NCBI GenBank assembly: GCA_003155915.1
Contig: PMFA01000026.1
Span: 46,887 to 110,886 of the forward strand
DNA length: 64,000 bases
Direction of reading: 5' to 3'
From: Acidimicrobiaceae bacterium
Lineage (GTDB): Bacteria; Actinomycetota; Acidimicrobiia; Acidimicrobiales; RAAP-2
How positions within the stretch are numbered: position 1 is the first letter of the stretch; each line of letters begins with the position of its first letter. The notes below the pieces were generated by a model. The model had not been told where the DNA came from. It searched no databases and saw only the letters and a program-made list of their open reading frames with translations. The position numbers and the translations under genes are program-made. Shown here in pieces: positions 34,126 to 43,533 of the stretch.

Positions 34126-35742
34126 GTGCAAAGCACGATGCAAGACTCGCCACTGCTCATCAGCGGCATCATTCGCCACGGCGAATCCGTGTACTCCGAA
34201 AAGAAGGTCTTCACCGTCACGCACGAGGGTGTCGAGGAGGCAACGTTCTTTCAGGTCTCCAAGCGCGCCGAGCAGTTGGCCGCCGCGCTCACCAAGCTCG
34301 GGGTGCAACCCGGCGACCGGGTTGGAACGTTCATGTGGAACAACCAGGCGCACATGGAGGCCTACATCGCGGTCCCGTGCATGGGCGCGGTGTTGCACAC
34401 CCTCAACATCCGGCTCTTCCCGGAACAGCTGGCGTTTATCATCAACCACGCCGGGGACTCGGTGATCATCGTCGACAGTTCCTTGGTTCCCGCCCTCGCG
34501 AAGATTCGCGATCAGATTCCCTCGGTCAAGCACATCATCGTCCACGGTCCGGACGAGAGTGGGCTACTCGGTGCGACGATCGACTACGAGTCCTTCCTCT
34601 CGGCCGAATCGCCCGGGTTCCAATGGCCGACGTTGGACGAACGATCGGCCGCGATCATGTGTTACACCTCCGGGACGACCGGCAACCCCAAGGGCGTCGT
34701 GTATTCACACCGTTCGACCTGGTTGCACTCGATGGCCTCCACCACCACCAATTCGATCGGACTCAGCGAGCGCGATCGCTGTCTCTTGATCGTTCCGATG
34801 TTTCACGTGAATGCCTGGGGCGCAGCCTACACGGCCTTCTTCGCTGGCACTGAGCTGATTATGCCCCAGATGTTCTTACAGGGCGAACCGATCGTCAAGA
34901 TGATTCAGGAGTTGCGGCCCACGATCTCCCTCGGCGTCCCGACCATCTGGAACGACGTCCTTCGCGCCACGGAGAACAACCCCGACGCCGATCTCTCGAG
35001 CCTTCGCGGCATCGTGGCCGGCGGCGCCGCCGTCCCACGCGTCATGATCGAAGCCTTCCGCGATCGATTCGGCATCAACGTGATCCAGGGCTGGGGGATG
35101 ACCGAGACCAGCCCCTTGGCCGCGGTCTCGATCCCTCCGGCGGGCACTCCCGCGGACATCGAGATTGAGTACCGCGTCAAGGCCGGTCGCGTCGTCGCCG
35201 GCGTCGAGGTCCGCGTCACGGGCGACGACGGCACGGTCCTGCCCCGAGACGGCAAGACCGTCGGCGAGTTCGAGATACGGGGGCCGTGGATCACCGGTTC
35301 CTATTTCGGCGTGGACGACCCCGAGAGATTTCATGACGATTGGCTGCGCACCGGCGACATCGGCACGATCGACGGCGAAGGATTCATGACCATCAGTGAC
35401 CGTTCGAAAGACGTCATCAAGTCCGGCGGCGAGTGGATAAGTTCGGTGGACCTCGAAGGCTCGTTGATGGCCCACCCGGCCGTCTTTGAGGCCGCGGTCA
35501 TCGCCGTGCCCGACGAGCGCTGGCAGGAGCGCCCGTTGTGCTGCATCGTGTTGCGCCCCGGCGCCAGCGCGAGCGCCGAAGAACTCAAGGAGTTCTTGGG
35601 CCCACTCGTCGCTAAGTGGTGGCTGCCCGAACGTTGGGCCTTCATCGAAACCGTTCCCAAGACCAGTGTCGGCAAGTTCGACAAGAAGGTGTTGCGTGCG
35701 CAGTACGCCGAAGATGAGTTGCCGTACGAGACCCTCGACTAG
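34126..35742 (+). CDS. Acyl-CoA synthetase (FadD / DmdB-like AMP-forming ligase)
   Basis: Class I adenylate-forming enzyme of 538 residues. The nucleotide motif MCYTSGTTGNPKGVVYSHRS is near residue 180, GWGMTETSPLA near 323, and the C-terminal catalytic Lys in KTSVGKFDKKVLR near 510. The N-terminal MQDSPLLISGIIRHGE resembles the branch that contains medium/long-chain acyl-CoA ligases and methylmercaptopropionyl-CoA ligase (DmdB), so the chain length is uncertain. GTG 34126 follows a GAGGGGGA site; ATG 34138 is also possible. It leads the small downstream ORF. Confidence 0.88.
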   Translation: MQSTMQDSPLLISGIIRHGESVYSEKKVFTVTHEGVEEATFFQVSKRAEQLAAALTKLGVQPGDRVGTFMWNNQAHMEAYIAVPCMGAVLHTLNIRLFPEQLAFIINHAGDSVIIVDSSLVPALAKIRDQIPSVKHIIVHGPDESGLLGATIDYESFLSAESPGFQWPTLDERSAAIMCYTSGTTGNPKGVVYSHRSTWLHSMASTTTNSIGLSERDRCLLIVPMFHVNAWGAAYTAFFAGTELIMPQMFLQGEPIVKMIQELRPTISLGVPTIWNDVLRATENNPDADLSSLRGIVAGGAAVPRVMIEAFRDRFGINVIQGWGMTETSPLAAVSIPPAGTPADIEIEYRVKAGRVVAGVEVRVTGDDGTVLPRDGKTVGEFEIRGPWITGSYFGVDDPERFHDDWLRTGDIGTIDGEGFMTISDRSKDVIKSGGEWISSVDLEGSLMAHPAVFEAAVIAVPDERWQERPLCCIVLRPGASASAEELKEFLGPLVAKWWLPERWAFIETVPKTSVGKFDKKVLRAQYAEDELPYETLD

Positions 35743-35939
35743 TGGAGTCCTTCGACACACTGGCCGACGAAGTTGGCGCCCTGGAGAGTCGGGTCGCCGA
35801 CGCCATCTTTGACACCGTACGCGCGCAGCTTCGCTCCGACGGTGCCGATGAGGCGAGGGAGTTGGAGCGACGACTCGCCAAAGTCCGTCGGAGCCTCCAG
35901 AAAGCAGAAATGTTACTGCGTGGCGCGAGCGACGACTAG
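35742..35939 (+). CDS. Short coiled-coil protein, unknown
   Basis: A 65-residue, helix-only protein rich in Glu, Arg, Leu and Ala (ARELERRLAKVRRSLQKAEMLL), consistent with a coiled coil. GTG 35742 shares a base with the acyl-CoA ligase stop, suggesting coupling. It is similar in length and helical character to exonuclease VII small subunits but lacks their usual signature, so no function is assigned. It overlaps the convergent LOG gene by 4 bp. Confidence 0.55.
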   Translation: MESFDTLADEVGALESRVADAIFDTVRAQLRSDGADEARELERRLAKVRRSLQKAEMLLRGASDD

Positions 35940-36910
35940 GTCCAGTCGTTGATCTGGTTAATCAAGAGTCGCAAGTTCACGTAGTTGCGGCCATCGAAGG
36001 CGAACGAGATCGTCGTGTCGTCTTCGAGCACGTAGCCGAGTCCCTGAGCGAAACGGGGTACGGCGTTCGCGAGCGCCGCGAGTTGCGCTGCGTTGGGACG
36101 TCGGCGAATCTTGATGTAGCCGCGATCTCCGCGTACGTCGAAACTCACGTAGTTGGAGAAAAAGTGGTCGATTTCGCCCGCGGCCTCCTCGGTCGAGGTG
36201 CAGAGGCGAACCAGACACATGTCATTCTCGTCGATGTAGTGATCGGCGATCACCGCGTTGTCGACGAAGTCCATCCAGTGGCGCCAGAACGTGCCGTCCG
36301 GCGTGTCGAGCAGCACGACCGGGGCCGGTGACGTCTTGCCGGTGTGGAGCAATGTCAATACTTCAAAGGTCTCATCCATCGTGCCGAGACCACCAGGAAA
36401 GATGGCGAACGCGTTGGAAGGTCGGGTCATGGCCACTTTTCGAGTGAAGAAGTACTGCATCGCCACGAGCATGGTTTCGGCGTCAATGTAGGGGTTGGAG
36501 AACTGTTCGAAGGGCAGTTCAATGTTCACGCCGAGTGTGTGCTCGCGCCCGGCGCCCTTGGCTGAGGCTTCCATGATCCCGGGACCGGCACCGGAGATGA
36601 CCATCCATCCCCGTTCGGCCATCGCCGCGCCGAGTTCGCGAGCCATCTCGTAGAGCGAGTGCGCGACTTCGGTGCGCGCTGATCCGAAGATGGCCAGCTT
36701 GGGCACATCGCGCCACTGCGAGAACAGCGTCGACGCCTCGGTCAACTCATTGAGCGCCTGCACGGCGACGCGCAGATCTCCGAGGTCATCATCGACCATC
36801 GCCAATTCCACGAAGCGCACGAGGAGTGCGCGAAGGACTTCGACGCGCTCGTCCGTGAAGGCGGTGTCACGGCGTAACTCGTCGAGGAACCCTTCGATCA
36901 ATTCGTCCAC
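35936..36910 (-). CDS. LOG-family protein (TIGR00730-type, nucleotide phosphoribohydrolase fold)
   Basis: A 324-residue protein. The LOG hallmark PGGLGTMDETFEVL is near residue 172, and the Rossmann-like GSARTEVAHSLYEMARELG and GAGPGIMEASAKGA lie before it. In characterised family members this site removes ribose-phosphate from cytokinin or purine nucleotides. Here an extra N-terminal helical region (about 75 residues) and a C-terminal extension (YIKIRRRPNAAQLAAL) make it longer than minimal LOG proteins. GTG 36910 is 2 bp from the fbiC stop, so it is co-transcribed with fbiC. Confidence 0.85.
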   Translation of the reverse strand: MDELIEGFLDELRRDTAFTDERVEVLRALLVRFVELAMVDDDLGDLRVAVQALNELTEASTLFSQWRDVPKLAIFGSARTEVAHSLYEMARELGAAMAERGWMVISGAGPGIMEASAKGAGREHTLGVNIELPFEQFSNPYIDAETMLVAMQYFFTRKVAMTRPSNAFAIFPGGLGTMDETFEVLTLLHTGKTSPAPVVLLDTPDGTFWRHWMDFVDNAVIADHYIDENDMCLVRLCTSTEEAAGEIDHFFSNYVSFDVRGDRGYIKIRRRPNAAQLAALANAVPRFAQGLGYVLEDDTTISFAFDGRNYVNLRLLINQINDWT

Positions 36911-36912
36911 GG

Positions 36913-39174
36913 CTACAGCGTCTGATAGAGGGTGCTGCGCTGAACCAAAGGCCGCCCCAGCGGTTCGACCAGCGCGCGCAGCGTGTCGACGTCCATCTCT
37001 TGGCCGTGGCTCGCGCCGGCCGCCCGCGAGATGTTTTCGTCCATCAACGTACCGCCGACGTCGTTCGCCCCCGCGTCGAGGATGCGGCGCGATCCCTCGA
37101 CGCCCATCTTGACCCAGCTCACCTGAATGTTGTCGATGAGCGTCGCGTAGTGGAGTCGAGCGACCGAGTGCATGAGCACGGCCTCGCGGAACGTGGGACC
37201 ACGCCGAGCGCGACCCTGCAAGAAGATCGGTGTCGCCATGTGCACGAAGGGGAGGGGCACGAACTCGGTGAACCCACCGGTCTCTTGCTGCAACGCTCGC
37301 GTGCGAAGCAGGTGCGTCGCCCAGCTGTCGACGCCCTCGACGGCGCCGAACATGATCGTGATGTTCGATCGCAGTCCCACGCTGTGTGCGGCGCGATGGA
37401 CTTCGAGCCACTGATCGGAGTTGATCTTGTCGGGACACAAGACCTTGCGAACGTCGTCATCGAGGATCTCGGCGGCCGTTCCGGGCAACGTCTTGAGGCC
37501 GGCCTCCTTGAGACGAGTGAGGTACGTGACCAGGTCCTGCTCGGAGCGGCGCGCGCCTTCAAAGACTTCGAGTGCGCTAAAGGCATGGATGTGGATTCTC
37601 GGCGAACCGGCGCGGACCGCGGCGACGACGTCGATGTAATAGTCGCCGTCGAATTTAGGGTGTATGCCGCCCTGGAGACAGACCTCCGTGGCGCCCTTCG
37701 CCTCGGCTTCGCGGACTCGCTCGCTGATTTGGTCCAACGTCAACAAGTAGGGGTCACCACGTAGGTTCAGGGAGAGCGGACCCTTGGAGAACGCGCAGAA
37801 CCGGCACTTGAAAGTGCAGACGTTCGTGTAGTTGATGTTGCGGTTGATCACGAAGGTGACGTTGTCGCCGGCGAGGTCGCGGCGAACACTGTCGGCTCGT
37901 TCGACCACGGCGTTGAAGTCGGCACCCCTCGAGTGAAAGAGCGTGGTCAACTCTTCGCGGTCGAACGAGTAACCGGGCTCGTAGCGCGCGAGGAGCGATG
38001 ACACCGCAGTGGTGCGCGAACGCGTCACCGGGGGAGAAGGGGGTATCACTTCGGACCCGGAGGCCCACACGTCATTGCGAGCCAAGAACGTCGAGTCGGC
38101 GTGCGCCAGGACTGCGGGGCGAACCTTCTCGTCGAGGAAACCACTCTTGGGACCGATGAACTCCGGGTAGACGGTGAGACGTGGTTCGAGGTTGAAGCCG
38201 CGCGCGTCGCACTCTCCGCCCAGGACCGCCACCGCGGGCCAGGCTCGCTCGGGGTTGACGTGGTCGGCCGTGACCGGTGAAATTCCGCCAAAGTCATCGA
38301 TGCCGAAATCGAGGAGCCGCGTGGGGTTGTCGCTCAGGTTCGGCGGGGCCTGAAGATGGATTGACGCGGGCAAGATCAGTCGCGCGATGCAGATCGTCCA
38401 GTGGAACTCCTCGTCACTCGCGGCCGGCTCATTCGCCATCGCAGTACGGGGTTTGGGCAAGAAGTTCTGGATGATCACTTCTTGGACGTGACCGAACTCT
38501 TCGTGCGAGGTCGCGATCGCCTGCAGCGTGGCGATACGCTCCTGGCGTGTCTCACCGATCCCAACCAACAGTCCGGTGGTGAAGGGAATCTTCAATTCCC
38601 CGGCGAAGCGAAGGGTGTCCAGACGCCGCTGCGGGTCCTTGTCAGGGGCCAATCGGTGGGCGGCGAGGTCGGCGAGCGCCTCAATCATCATTCCCTGCGA
38701 CGCCGAGACCGTGCGCAGTTGGGTCAGTTCGTGACGATAGAGCGCACCGGCGTTGGCGTGCGGGAGCAGTCCCGTGCTCTCGAGCACCATTTGGGCCGCG
38801 TTCGCGACGTAGTCGACCGTTGACTCGTAGCCGCGAGCGGCGAGCCAACGCGCGGCCTCGTCGTAGCGCAGTTCTGGTCGTTCGCCGAGGGTGAAGAGCG
38901 CTTCGGTGCAACCGGCGTCACGTCCGGCCTGCGCGACGGCCATCACTTCGTCCAGACCCATGTAGGGCGAGGCGACGTGAGCCGGCGCCTGAGCGAACGT
39001 GCAATACCCGCAGCGGTCTCGGCAGAGCTTCGTCAGCGGAATGAAGACCTTGGGGGAGTACGTGACAACGTAGCCGTGAGCGGCGCGCGCCTTTTCGAAG
39101 GCGGCACTGGCGAGTTCCTCCAGCGGTGCGACGAGGAGTTCGGAGTAGGTGGCGGCCCCTCGCAACGACGTCAT
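36913..39174 (-). CDS. fbiC: 7,8-didemethyl-8-hydroxy-5-deazariboflavin (FO) synthase, CofG-CofH fusion
   Basis: Makes the deazaflavin chromophore of coenzyme F420. It is a single 753-residue chain with two radical-SAM halves. The CofG-like N-terminal half has Cys51, Cys55 and Cys58 (CRDRCGYCTF). The CofH-like C-terminal half has CTFKCRFCAF near residue 453. Fused FbiC is the actinobacterial form, whereas archaea use separate CofG and CofH. TAGGAT-N6-ATG 39174 supports a leaderless start. No other F420 genes lie in the window. Confidence 0.96.
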   Translation of the reverse strand: MTSLRGAATYSELLVAPLEELASAAFEKARAAHGYVVTYSPKVFIPLTKLCRDRCGYCTFAQAPAHVASPYMGLDEVMAVAQAGRDAGCTEALFTLGERPELRYDEAARWLAARGYESTVDYVANAAQMVLESTGLLPHANAGALYRHELTQLRTVSASQGMMIEALADLAAHRLAPDKDPQRRLDTLRFAGELKIPFTTGLLVGIGETRQERIATLQAIATSHEEFGHVQEVIIQNFLPKPRTAMANEPAASDEEFHWTICIARLILPASIHLQAPPNLSDNPTRLLDFGIDDFGGISPVTADHVNPERAWPAVAVLGGECDARGFNLEPRLTVYPEFIGPKSGFLDEKVRPAVLAHADSTFLARNDVWASGSEVIPPSPPVTRSRTTAVSSLLARYEPGYSFDREELTTLFHSRGADFNAVVERADSVRRDLAGDNVTFVINRNINYTNVCTFKCRFCAFSKGPLSLNLRGDPYLLTLDQISERVREAEAKGATEVCLQGGIHPKFDGDYYIDVVAAVRAGSPRIHIHAFSALEVFEGARRSEQDLVTYLTRLKEAGLKTLPGTAAEILDDDVRKVLCPDKINSDQWLEVHRAAHSVGLRSNITIMFGAVEGVDSWATHLLRTRALQQETGGFTEFVPLPFVHMATPIFLQGRARRGPTFREAVLMHSVARLHYATLIDNIQVSWVKMGVEGSRRILDAGANDVGGTLMDENISRAAGASHGQEMDVDTLRALVEPLGRPLVQRSTLYQTL

Positions 39175-39180
39175 TGCGAC

Positions 39181-39186
39181 ATCCTA
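39181..39186 (-). promoter_or_regulatory. Leaderless -10 box for fbiC
   Basis: Minus-strand TAGGAT, 6 nt, ATG 39174. Confidence 0.5.
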
Positions 39187-39253
39187 GGGCGTGACCTTCC
39201 GGAAAGGAACCGGCGCGTGAGCGCTGGCGAACGACTGATCTGCCCGTTACGCA

Positions 39254-40366
39254 CTATGCGTGAGCCTGCATTTTCTCTTCGACGGTCGCGAGAAGCTCTT
39301 CGTAGGAAGCGACGAACGCATTCACGCCGTCGATTTCGAGTTTCTCGGTGACGGCCGGTAATGAAATGTCCTCGGGCAACTGCTCGAGTGCCGCGGCCGC
39401 TTCCGTGACGCTCTCGTCGCTGCGCAGTTCGGACGACGCGAAATTCCCGTGGTCCAATGTCGCGGCCAGCGTGGCGTCGGGCATCGTGTTGACGGTCTCG
39501 TCGGCGACGATGGTGTCGACGTAGAGCAGGTCGAAATACGTCGGATTCTTCGTCGAGGTTGATGCCCACAGTGGTCGTTGCACCTGCGCGCCGGCTTCAA
39601 AGAGCGCCACGGCGCGGTCACTCGACATCCGTCGGCGAAACAGCTGATAGGCGCCGGCCACTTGGGCGTTCGCGGTCGTGCCACGGCGCGGATCACCTTC
39701 GGGGAGGAGTGCGTCGACGGCGACGTCCACGCGAGAGACGAAGAACGACGCGACACTGCCAATCGCGCTCACGTCGCTGCGGCGCGTCAACGCCAACTCC
39801 AGTCCCTCCATCCACGCGGTGATGACTTCGTTGTATCGATCGAGCGCGAAAATCAGCGTGACGTTGACGTTGATGCCCGCCCCCAGCACCTCGGTAACCG
39901 CCGGCAGTCCCTCCTTGGTCCCGGGGATCTTGATCATCACGTTCTTGCGTCCGACTTCAGCGGCGAGTCGCTTCGCCGCGGTCACGGTGGCCACGGTGTC
40001 GCGAGCCAGACGCGGTGAGACCTCGAGTGATACGAATCCGTCACAGTAGCGACGTTCCTTCGCGGCGAACGCGCCGCACGAGGCCGTGTGCACCGACGCC
40101 AACACGTCACAAGCGTCTCGGACGTCTCTCACGGCGAGCTCTTCGAAGAGCACTTCGACGTCGACGTCGGCCTTGCCTTCGAGCAGCTCGTCGTAGGCCG
40201 TCGACGTCGCCAGGGTCTTGGCGAAAATTGAAGGGTTGGACGTGACACCGCGCACGCCCTGGGCCACCATTGCGGCCAACGTGCCGTCGTTCAACCAGTC
40301 GCGTCGAATGTTGTCGATCCAGGGGCTCTGCCCGTACTCGGCGAAGAGTTCATCCAGTTTGGTCAT
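39254..40366 (-). CDS. tal: Transaldolase
   Basis: Pentose-phosphate pathway enzyme of 370 residues, the length usual for the actinobacterial TalB-like subclass. The N-terminal segment GVTSNPSIFAKTLATS and the Schiff-base lysine in NVMIKIPGTKEGLPAV are diagnostic. The C-terminal TYFDLLYVDTIVADETVNTMP is also conserved. Its ATG overlaps the tkt stop by 4 bp, so the two non-oxidative pentose-phosphate enzymes are translationally coupled. Confidence 0.96.
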   Translation of the reverse strand: MTKLDELFAEYGQSPWIDNIRRDWLNDGTLAAMVAQGVRGVTSNPSIFAKTLATSTAYDELLEGKADVDVEVLFEELAVRDVRDACDVLASVHTASCGAFAAKERRYCDGFVSLEVSPRLARDTVATVTAAKRLAAEVGRKNVMIKIPGTKEGLPAVTEVLGAGINVNVTLIFALDRYNEVITAWMEGLELALTRRSDVSAIGSVASFFVSRVDVAVDALLPEGDPRRGTTANAQVAGAYQLFRRRMSSDRAVALFEAGAQVQRPLWASTSTKNPTYFDLLYVDTIVADETVNTMPDATLAATLDHGNFASSELRSDESVTEAAAALEQLPEDISLPAVTEKLEIDGVNAFVASYEELLATVEEKMQAHA

Positions 40367-42360
40367 CGTGCGCCTCCTAAAGTCTCGAGAACGTGCGCCA
40401 CCAACGTCGCTGCGTTGATATTGAAATAGTTCATGACGTAGCTGCCCGGTGCCGACATTCCGAAGGAGTCAATCCCGATCGCCTGGTCCACGTACTTCGT
40501 CCACCCTAGGGTCGCCCCGGCTTCCAGTGACACTGAGGGAGTGCTTCGCCGCAGCACTGCGTTTCGATAGTCGCTCGGCTGGGCGTCGAAGCATCGCCAG
40601 CACGGTAGGGCCACCACCCTCGTCTTCACGCCCTGTTCGGCGAGTCGATCGTTCGCGTCCAGACAGTGACCGACCTCGGAGCCAGTTCCCACGAGTGTGA
40701 AGACGGCGTCGGCGTCTTCACGAATGACGTAGCCACCGCGTCGGGCGTTCTTCTTGGAAACTTTGGCGTCCGCGTCATTGAACACCGGCATGTCTTGACG
40801 CGAGAGAACCATGGCCGTCGTCACGGGCTCGTTGTCACTCAAGAACTGCTCGACCAGGTCGAGCGTCTCATTCGCGTCCGAGGGTCGCACGACGTGCAGA
40901 TGTGGCATGGCGCGAAGGGCCATCAAATGTTCGACCGGTTCGTGGGTCGGGCCGTCTTCACCAACACCGACCGAGTCGTGGGTGTAGACGAACATCACTG
41001 CGGCCTCGCTGAGTGCCGCGAGTCGAATGGCCGGACGCGCGTAGTCACTGAAGACAAAGAACGTCGACCCCAACGGTCGAAATCCACCGTGGAGGGCCTG
41101 GCCCGTCAAGTTGGCACTCATTGCGAACTCACGAATGCCGTAGTGGAATTGACGGCCCCCCGGATTGGTCGAACTCTGGACCGACAACGCCGACAGCGTC
41201 ATTCCGGTGTTGTCCGTGAGGTCGGCCGAGCCCGCGGTGAGCCCCGGTGTTTGGACGGCGTAGCAATCCATTGCCCGTTGCATCGCCTTTCGAGTCGCTG
41301 CCAGGGTGCCCGCGGCGAAGGGTTCTGGCGACGTGGTCACGGTTGCGGCGCCATTGTTGTAGAGCTGCTCGAGCAGTTTGGCGCCCTGCGCCCCGGATGA
41401 CGCCACGCGCGCCTCCCAGGCCACACGCGCGTCGCGCTGGGCTGACAGCGTCTCGACCAGGTGTCCCGGCAGGTCGGGGTCGAAGGTGAAGGCCACGTCC
41501 GGCACCCCGAGAATGGCCTTGGCTTCGGTGATGACCGACGCTTTGAACGGATTGCCGTGCGCCTCGCGAGTGTCCATCATCTCCGGTGATGGAAAGGCGA
41601 TGTGCGAGCGTACGACAATCAACGTCGGGCGCGACGTCTCGGCAATCGCTTGACGCATCGCGTCTTCGAGGACGTCGAGGTCGTTCGCCTTCTCACCCAC
41701 GTTGATCACGTGCCAGCCGTAGGCCGCGAAGCGTGCCTCGGTGTCGTCGTGGAACGCCAATTCGGTCGCGCCGTCAATCGTGATGTGATTGTTGTCGTAA
41801 AAGATCGTCAAGTGGTCGAGTCCGAGCGAGCCGGCCAGTGACGCCGCCTCGTGACTGACCCCTTCTTCGAGGCATCCGTCGCCGGCGATGACCCACGTGC
41901 GGTGATCAACCAGGTCCGGGCCATAATCGCTGCGCAGGATCCGTTCGGCGATCGCCATGCCGACGCCGTTGGCGATGCCCTGACCGAGGGGTCCGGTGGT
42001 CACTTCGACGGTGGGGGCGACACCTCGTTCGGGGTGACCCGGCGTGCGCGAATGAGGTTGGCGAAAGGCTCGCAAATCATCGGGCGTCATGTCGTAGCCG
42101 AACTCGTGGGCGAGGGCGTACTGCAAAATACAGGCGTGCCCGTTACTCATGATGAAGCGGTCGCGGTCGCTCCACCCGGGATCCGTCGGATCGTGACGCA
42201 TCACGCGTCCCCACAGCGTGACGCCGAGTGGTGCCAGGGCCATGGCGGTTCCGCTGTGGCCAGAGTTGGCGGCCGCCGGAGCGTCCATGGCCACCGCGGA
42301 GATCTCGCGAATGGCCCTGCCTTCTAGATCGTTAGCGCCGGGAAACAGAGTGTCAGTCAT
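40363..42360 (-). CDS. tkt: Transketolase
   Basis: TPP-dependent two-carbon transferase of 665 residues. The TPP motif is GDGCLEEGVSHEAASLAG, followed by DNNHITIDG. The N-terminal AANSGHSGTAMALAP and the pyrimidine-domain THDSVGVGEDGPTHEPVEHL are family signatures. ATG 42360 is chosen because the frame upstream is unrelated and a TACTCT box lies 7 nt before it. It is followed immediately by tal. Confidence 0.96.
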   Translation of the reverse strand: MTDTLFPGANDLEGRAIREISAVAMDAPAAANSGHSGTAMALAPLGVTLWGRVMRHDPTDPGWSDRDRFIMSNGHACILQYALAHEFGYDMTPDDLRAFRQPHSRTPGHPERGVAPTVEVTTGPLGQGIANGVGMAIAERILRSDYGPDLVDHRTWVIAGDGCLEEGVSHEAASLAGSLGLDHLTIFYDNNHITIDGATELAFHDDTEARFAAYGWHVINVGEKANDLDVLEDAMRQAIAETSRPTLIVVRSHIAFPSPEMMDTREAHGNPFKASVITEAKAILGVPDVAFTFDPDLPGHLVETLSAQRDARVAWEARVASSGAQGAKLLEQLYNNGAATVTTSPEPFAAGTLAATRKAMQRAMDCYAVQTPGLTAGSADLTDNTGMTLSALSVQSSTNPGGRQFHYGIREFAMSANLTGQALHGGFRPLGSTFFVFSDYARPAIRLAALSEAAVMFVYTHDSVGVGEDGPTHEPVEHLMALRAMPHLHVVRPSDANETLDLVEQFLSDNEPVTTAMVLSRQDMPVFNDADAKVSKKNARRGGYVIREDADAVFTLVGTGSEVGHCLDANDRLAEQGVKTRVVALPCWRCFDAQPSDYRNAVLRRSTPSVSLEAGATLGWTKYVDQAIGIDSFGMSAPGSYVMNYFNINAATLVAHVLETLGGAR

Positions 42361-42367
42361 GCTTATG

Positions 42368-42373
42368 AGAGTA
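42368..42373 (-). promoter_or_regulatory. Candidate -10 box for tkt-tal
   Basis: Minus-strand TACTCT, 7 nt, ATG 42360. It sits back-to-back with the divergent thioesterase promoter. Confidence 0.4.
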
Positions 42374-42411
42374 GTGAATCCGTTCGCGCGCTGGGGCGTG
42401 GCACCCACGGA

Positions 42412-42417
42412 TAGCCT
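42412..42417 (+). promoter_or_regulatory. Leaderless -10 box for the thioesterase
   Basis: TAGCCT, 6 nt, ATG 42424. It favours the ATG over the upstream TTG 42418. Confidence 0.5.
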
Positions 42418-42423
42418 TTGGCG

Positions 42424-42822
42424 ATGGCCCTCCAGATCCCGCCGAACTGTGATCTCACGTTGGGCCTGACGTGCGTGGAGAAGCGCGCTGACGCAACGAC
42501 CGTCTGGCGAATGCGCGTGGACGAACGCTTCCTCAACCCGGCCGGAATCGTCCAGGGTGGATTCATATCAGCGATGATGGACTCGGCGATGGGCGCCTCG
42601 GCCGTGCTGAGCGTGAAGGATCGCAAGGTCTACGTCGCCAATACCGAGATGAAGTCGTCATTTCTTCGACCGGTGCGAAACGGCGACGTCCTGACCTGCA
42701 CGGCCAGCGTCTTGAAGCCCGGCAACGTCGTGGCGTTTCTTCAGGCGCGAATACTCGACGACCGGGGAGACCTCGTGTCGACCGCGAGTTCCACCTACCT
42801 GATCAAAGAGCGTGGTGAGTAG
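42424..42822 (+). CDS. PaaI-like hotdog-fold thioesterase
   Basis: A 132-residue single hotdog domain. The segment LNPAGIVQGGFISAMMDSAMGASAV is the PaaI signature (HGG-type loop with QGG here, and an acidic residue in MMDSA on the helix). KSSFLRPVRNGDVLTC follows. Such proteins hydrolyse acyl-CoA esters; the acyl group is unknown. The TAG stop codon doubles as part of the next gene's -10 box. Confidence 0.82.
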   Translation: MALQIPPNCDLTLGLTCVEKRADATTVWRMRVDERFLNPAGIVQGGFISAMMDSAMGASAVLSVKDRKVYVANTEMKSSFLRPVRNGDVLTCTASVLKPGNVVAFLQARILDDRGDLVSTASSTYLIKERGE

Positions 42823-42825
42823 GCT
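42820..42825 (+). promoter_or_regulatory. Leaderless -10 box overlapping a stop codon
   Basis: TAGGCT, 6 nt, GTG 42832. Its first three bases are the thioesterase stop, so stop codon and promoter share sequence. Confidence 0.5.
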
Positions 42826-42831
42826 GAGATC

Positions 42832-43185
42832 GTGAAAAAGGCCACGTGGCGCAAGTTCATGCGCGGCAACTCGGTCCAGCGAGACCTCGACGAAATCAAG
42901 AGTCTGGCTCTTCGTTACATCAAAGAAGAGACCATCCAGCCGATCAAGGACATGGGCCGTTTCGTCGCGTGGGGAGCGCTCGGCAGCCTGCTCGTGGGCT
43001 TTGGCTACTTCTTCTTGCTCTTCGGCGCACTGCGATTCCTGCAAGACCAGTTCAAGGTCTTGGACGGCACGCTGTCCTGGATTCCGTACTTGATCGTGGT
43101 GGTGCTGGTGGCGCTCGTCATCGCTCTGACCCTCTGGCGAATCGTGAGCGGCACGGCCAAGCGCCGGCTGAAGGACACGAAGTGA
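42832..43185 (+). CDS. Membrane protein of holin-superfamily-III type, unknown
   Basis: A 117-residue protein with a basic N-terminus and two hydrophobic segments (WGALGSLLVGFGYFFLLFGA, residues 47-66; IPYLIVVVLVALVIALTLW, residues 84-102), the second ending in a basic tail. The pattern matches small actinobacterial membrane proteins annotated as phage-holin-superfamily III or DUF1469-like; a lytic role is not implied. It begins a chain of overlapping genes leading to trmI. Confidence 0.65.
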   Translation: MKKATWRKFMRGNSVQRDLDEIKSLALRYIKEETIQPIKDMGRFVAWGALGSLLVGFGYFFLLFGALRFLQDQFKVLDGTLSWIPYLIVVVLVALVIALTLWRIVSGTAKRRLKDTK

Positions 43186-43376
43186 GAGAGCAGTCGGCCA
43201 CGCGCCAGCAACTCGAAGCCTCGATCCGCGCGTTGCTGCCGAGCCAGGCGGACATCGATGAGTTGACGCCGTCGAAGAACTCGGCCGCGTCGATAGCCGG
43301 CGTCGGCGGCATCATGACCGGCTACGTCTGGGGCCGCTACCGCGGCCGGCAGGTCCGCAAAAGGCGCGAGTCTTGA
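43182..43376 (+). CDS. Small Gly-rich basic protein, unknown
   Basis: A 64-residue protein starting at GTG 43182 in a GTGA overlap with the previous gene. It has a helical N-terminal half (TRQQLEASIRALLPSQADIDEL) and a C-terminal Gly-rich hydrophobic hairpin (SIAGVGGIMTGYVWGRYRGRQ) ending in RKRRES. It may peripherally insert in the membrane. No family is recognised. Confidence 0.55.
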   Translation: MREQSATRQQLEASIRALLPSQADIDELTPSKNSAASIAGVGGIMTGYVWGRYRGRQVRKRRES

Positions 43377-43533
43377 TGCTGAAGCGGGTCTTCGGTTTCG
43401 CCGCGGCGACCGCTCTGGCCCAGGCGTGGGCGAAGAAATCTCCGAAATGGCTTTCGCTCGCCGGAGCACTGGTGCTCTTCCAATTCTTGGACTCGCGCGC
43501 CGCGCGTAAACCGGCTCCAAAAAAATCGGCCAA

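Noticed and set aside
35936..37438. Full 500-codon frame for the LOG gene
   Set aside because: The first 176 codons are antisense-like sequence inside fbiC. The LOG homology begins just after GTG 36910, next to the fbiC stop.
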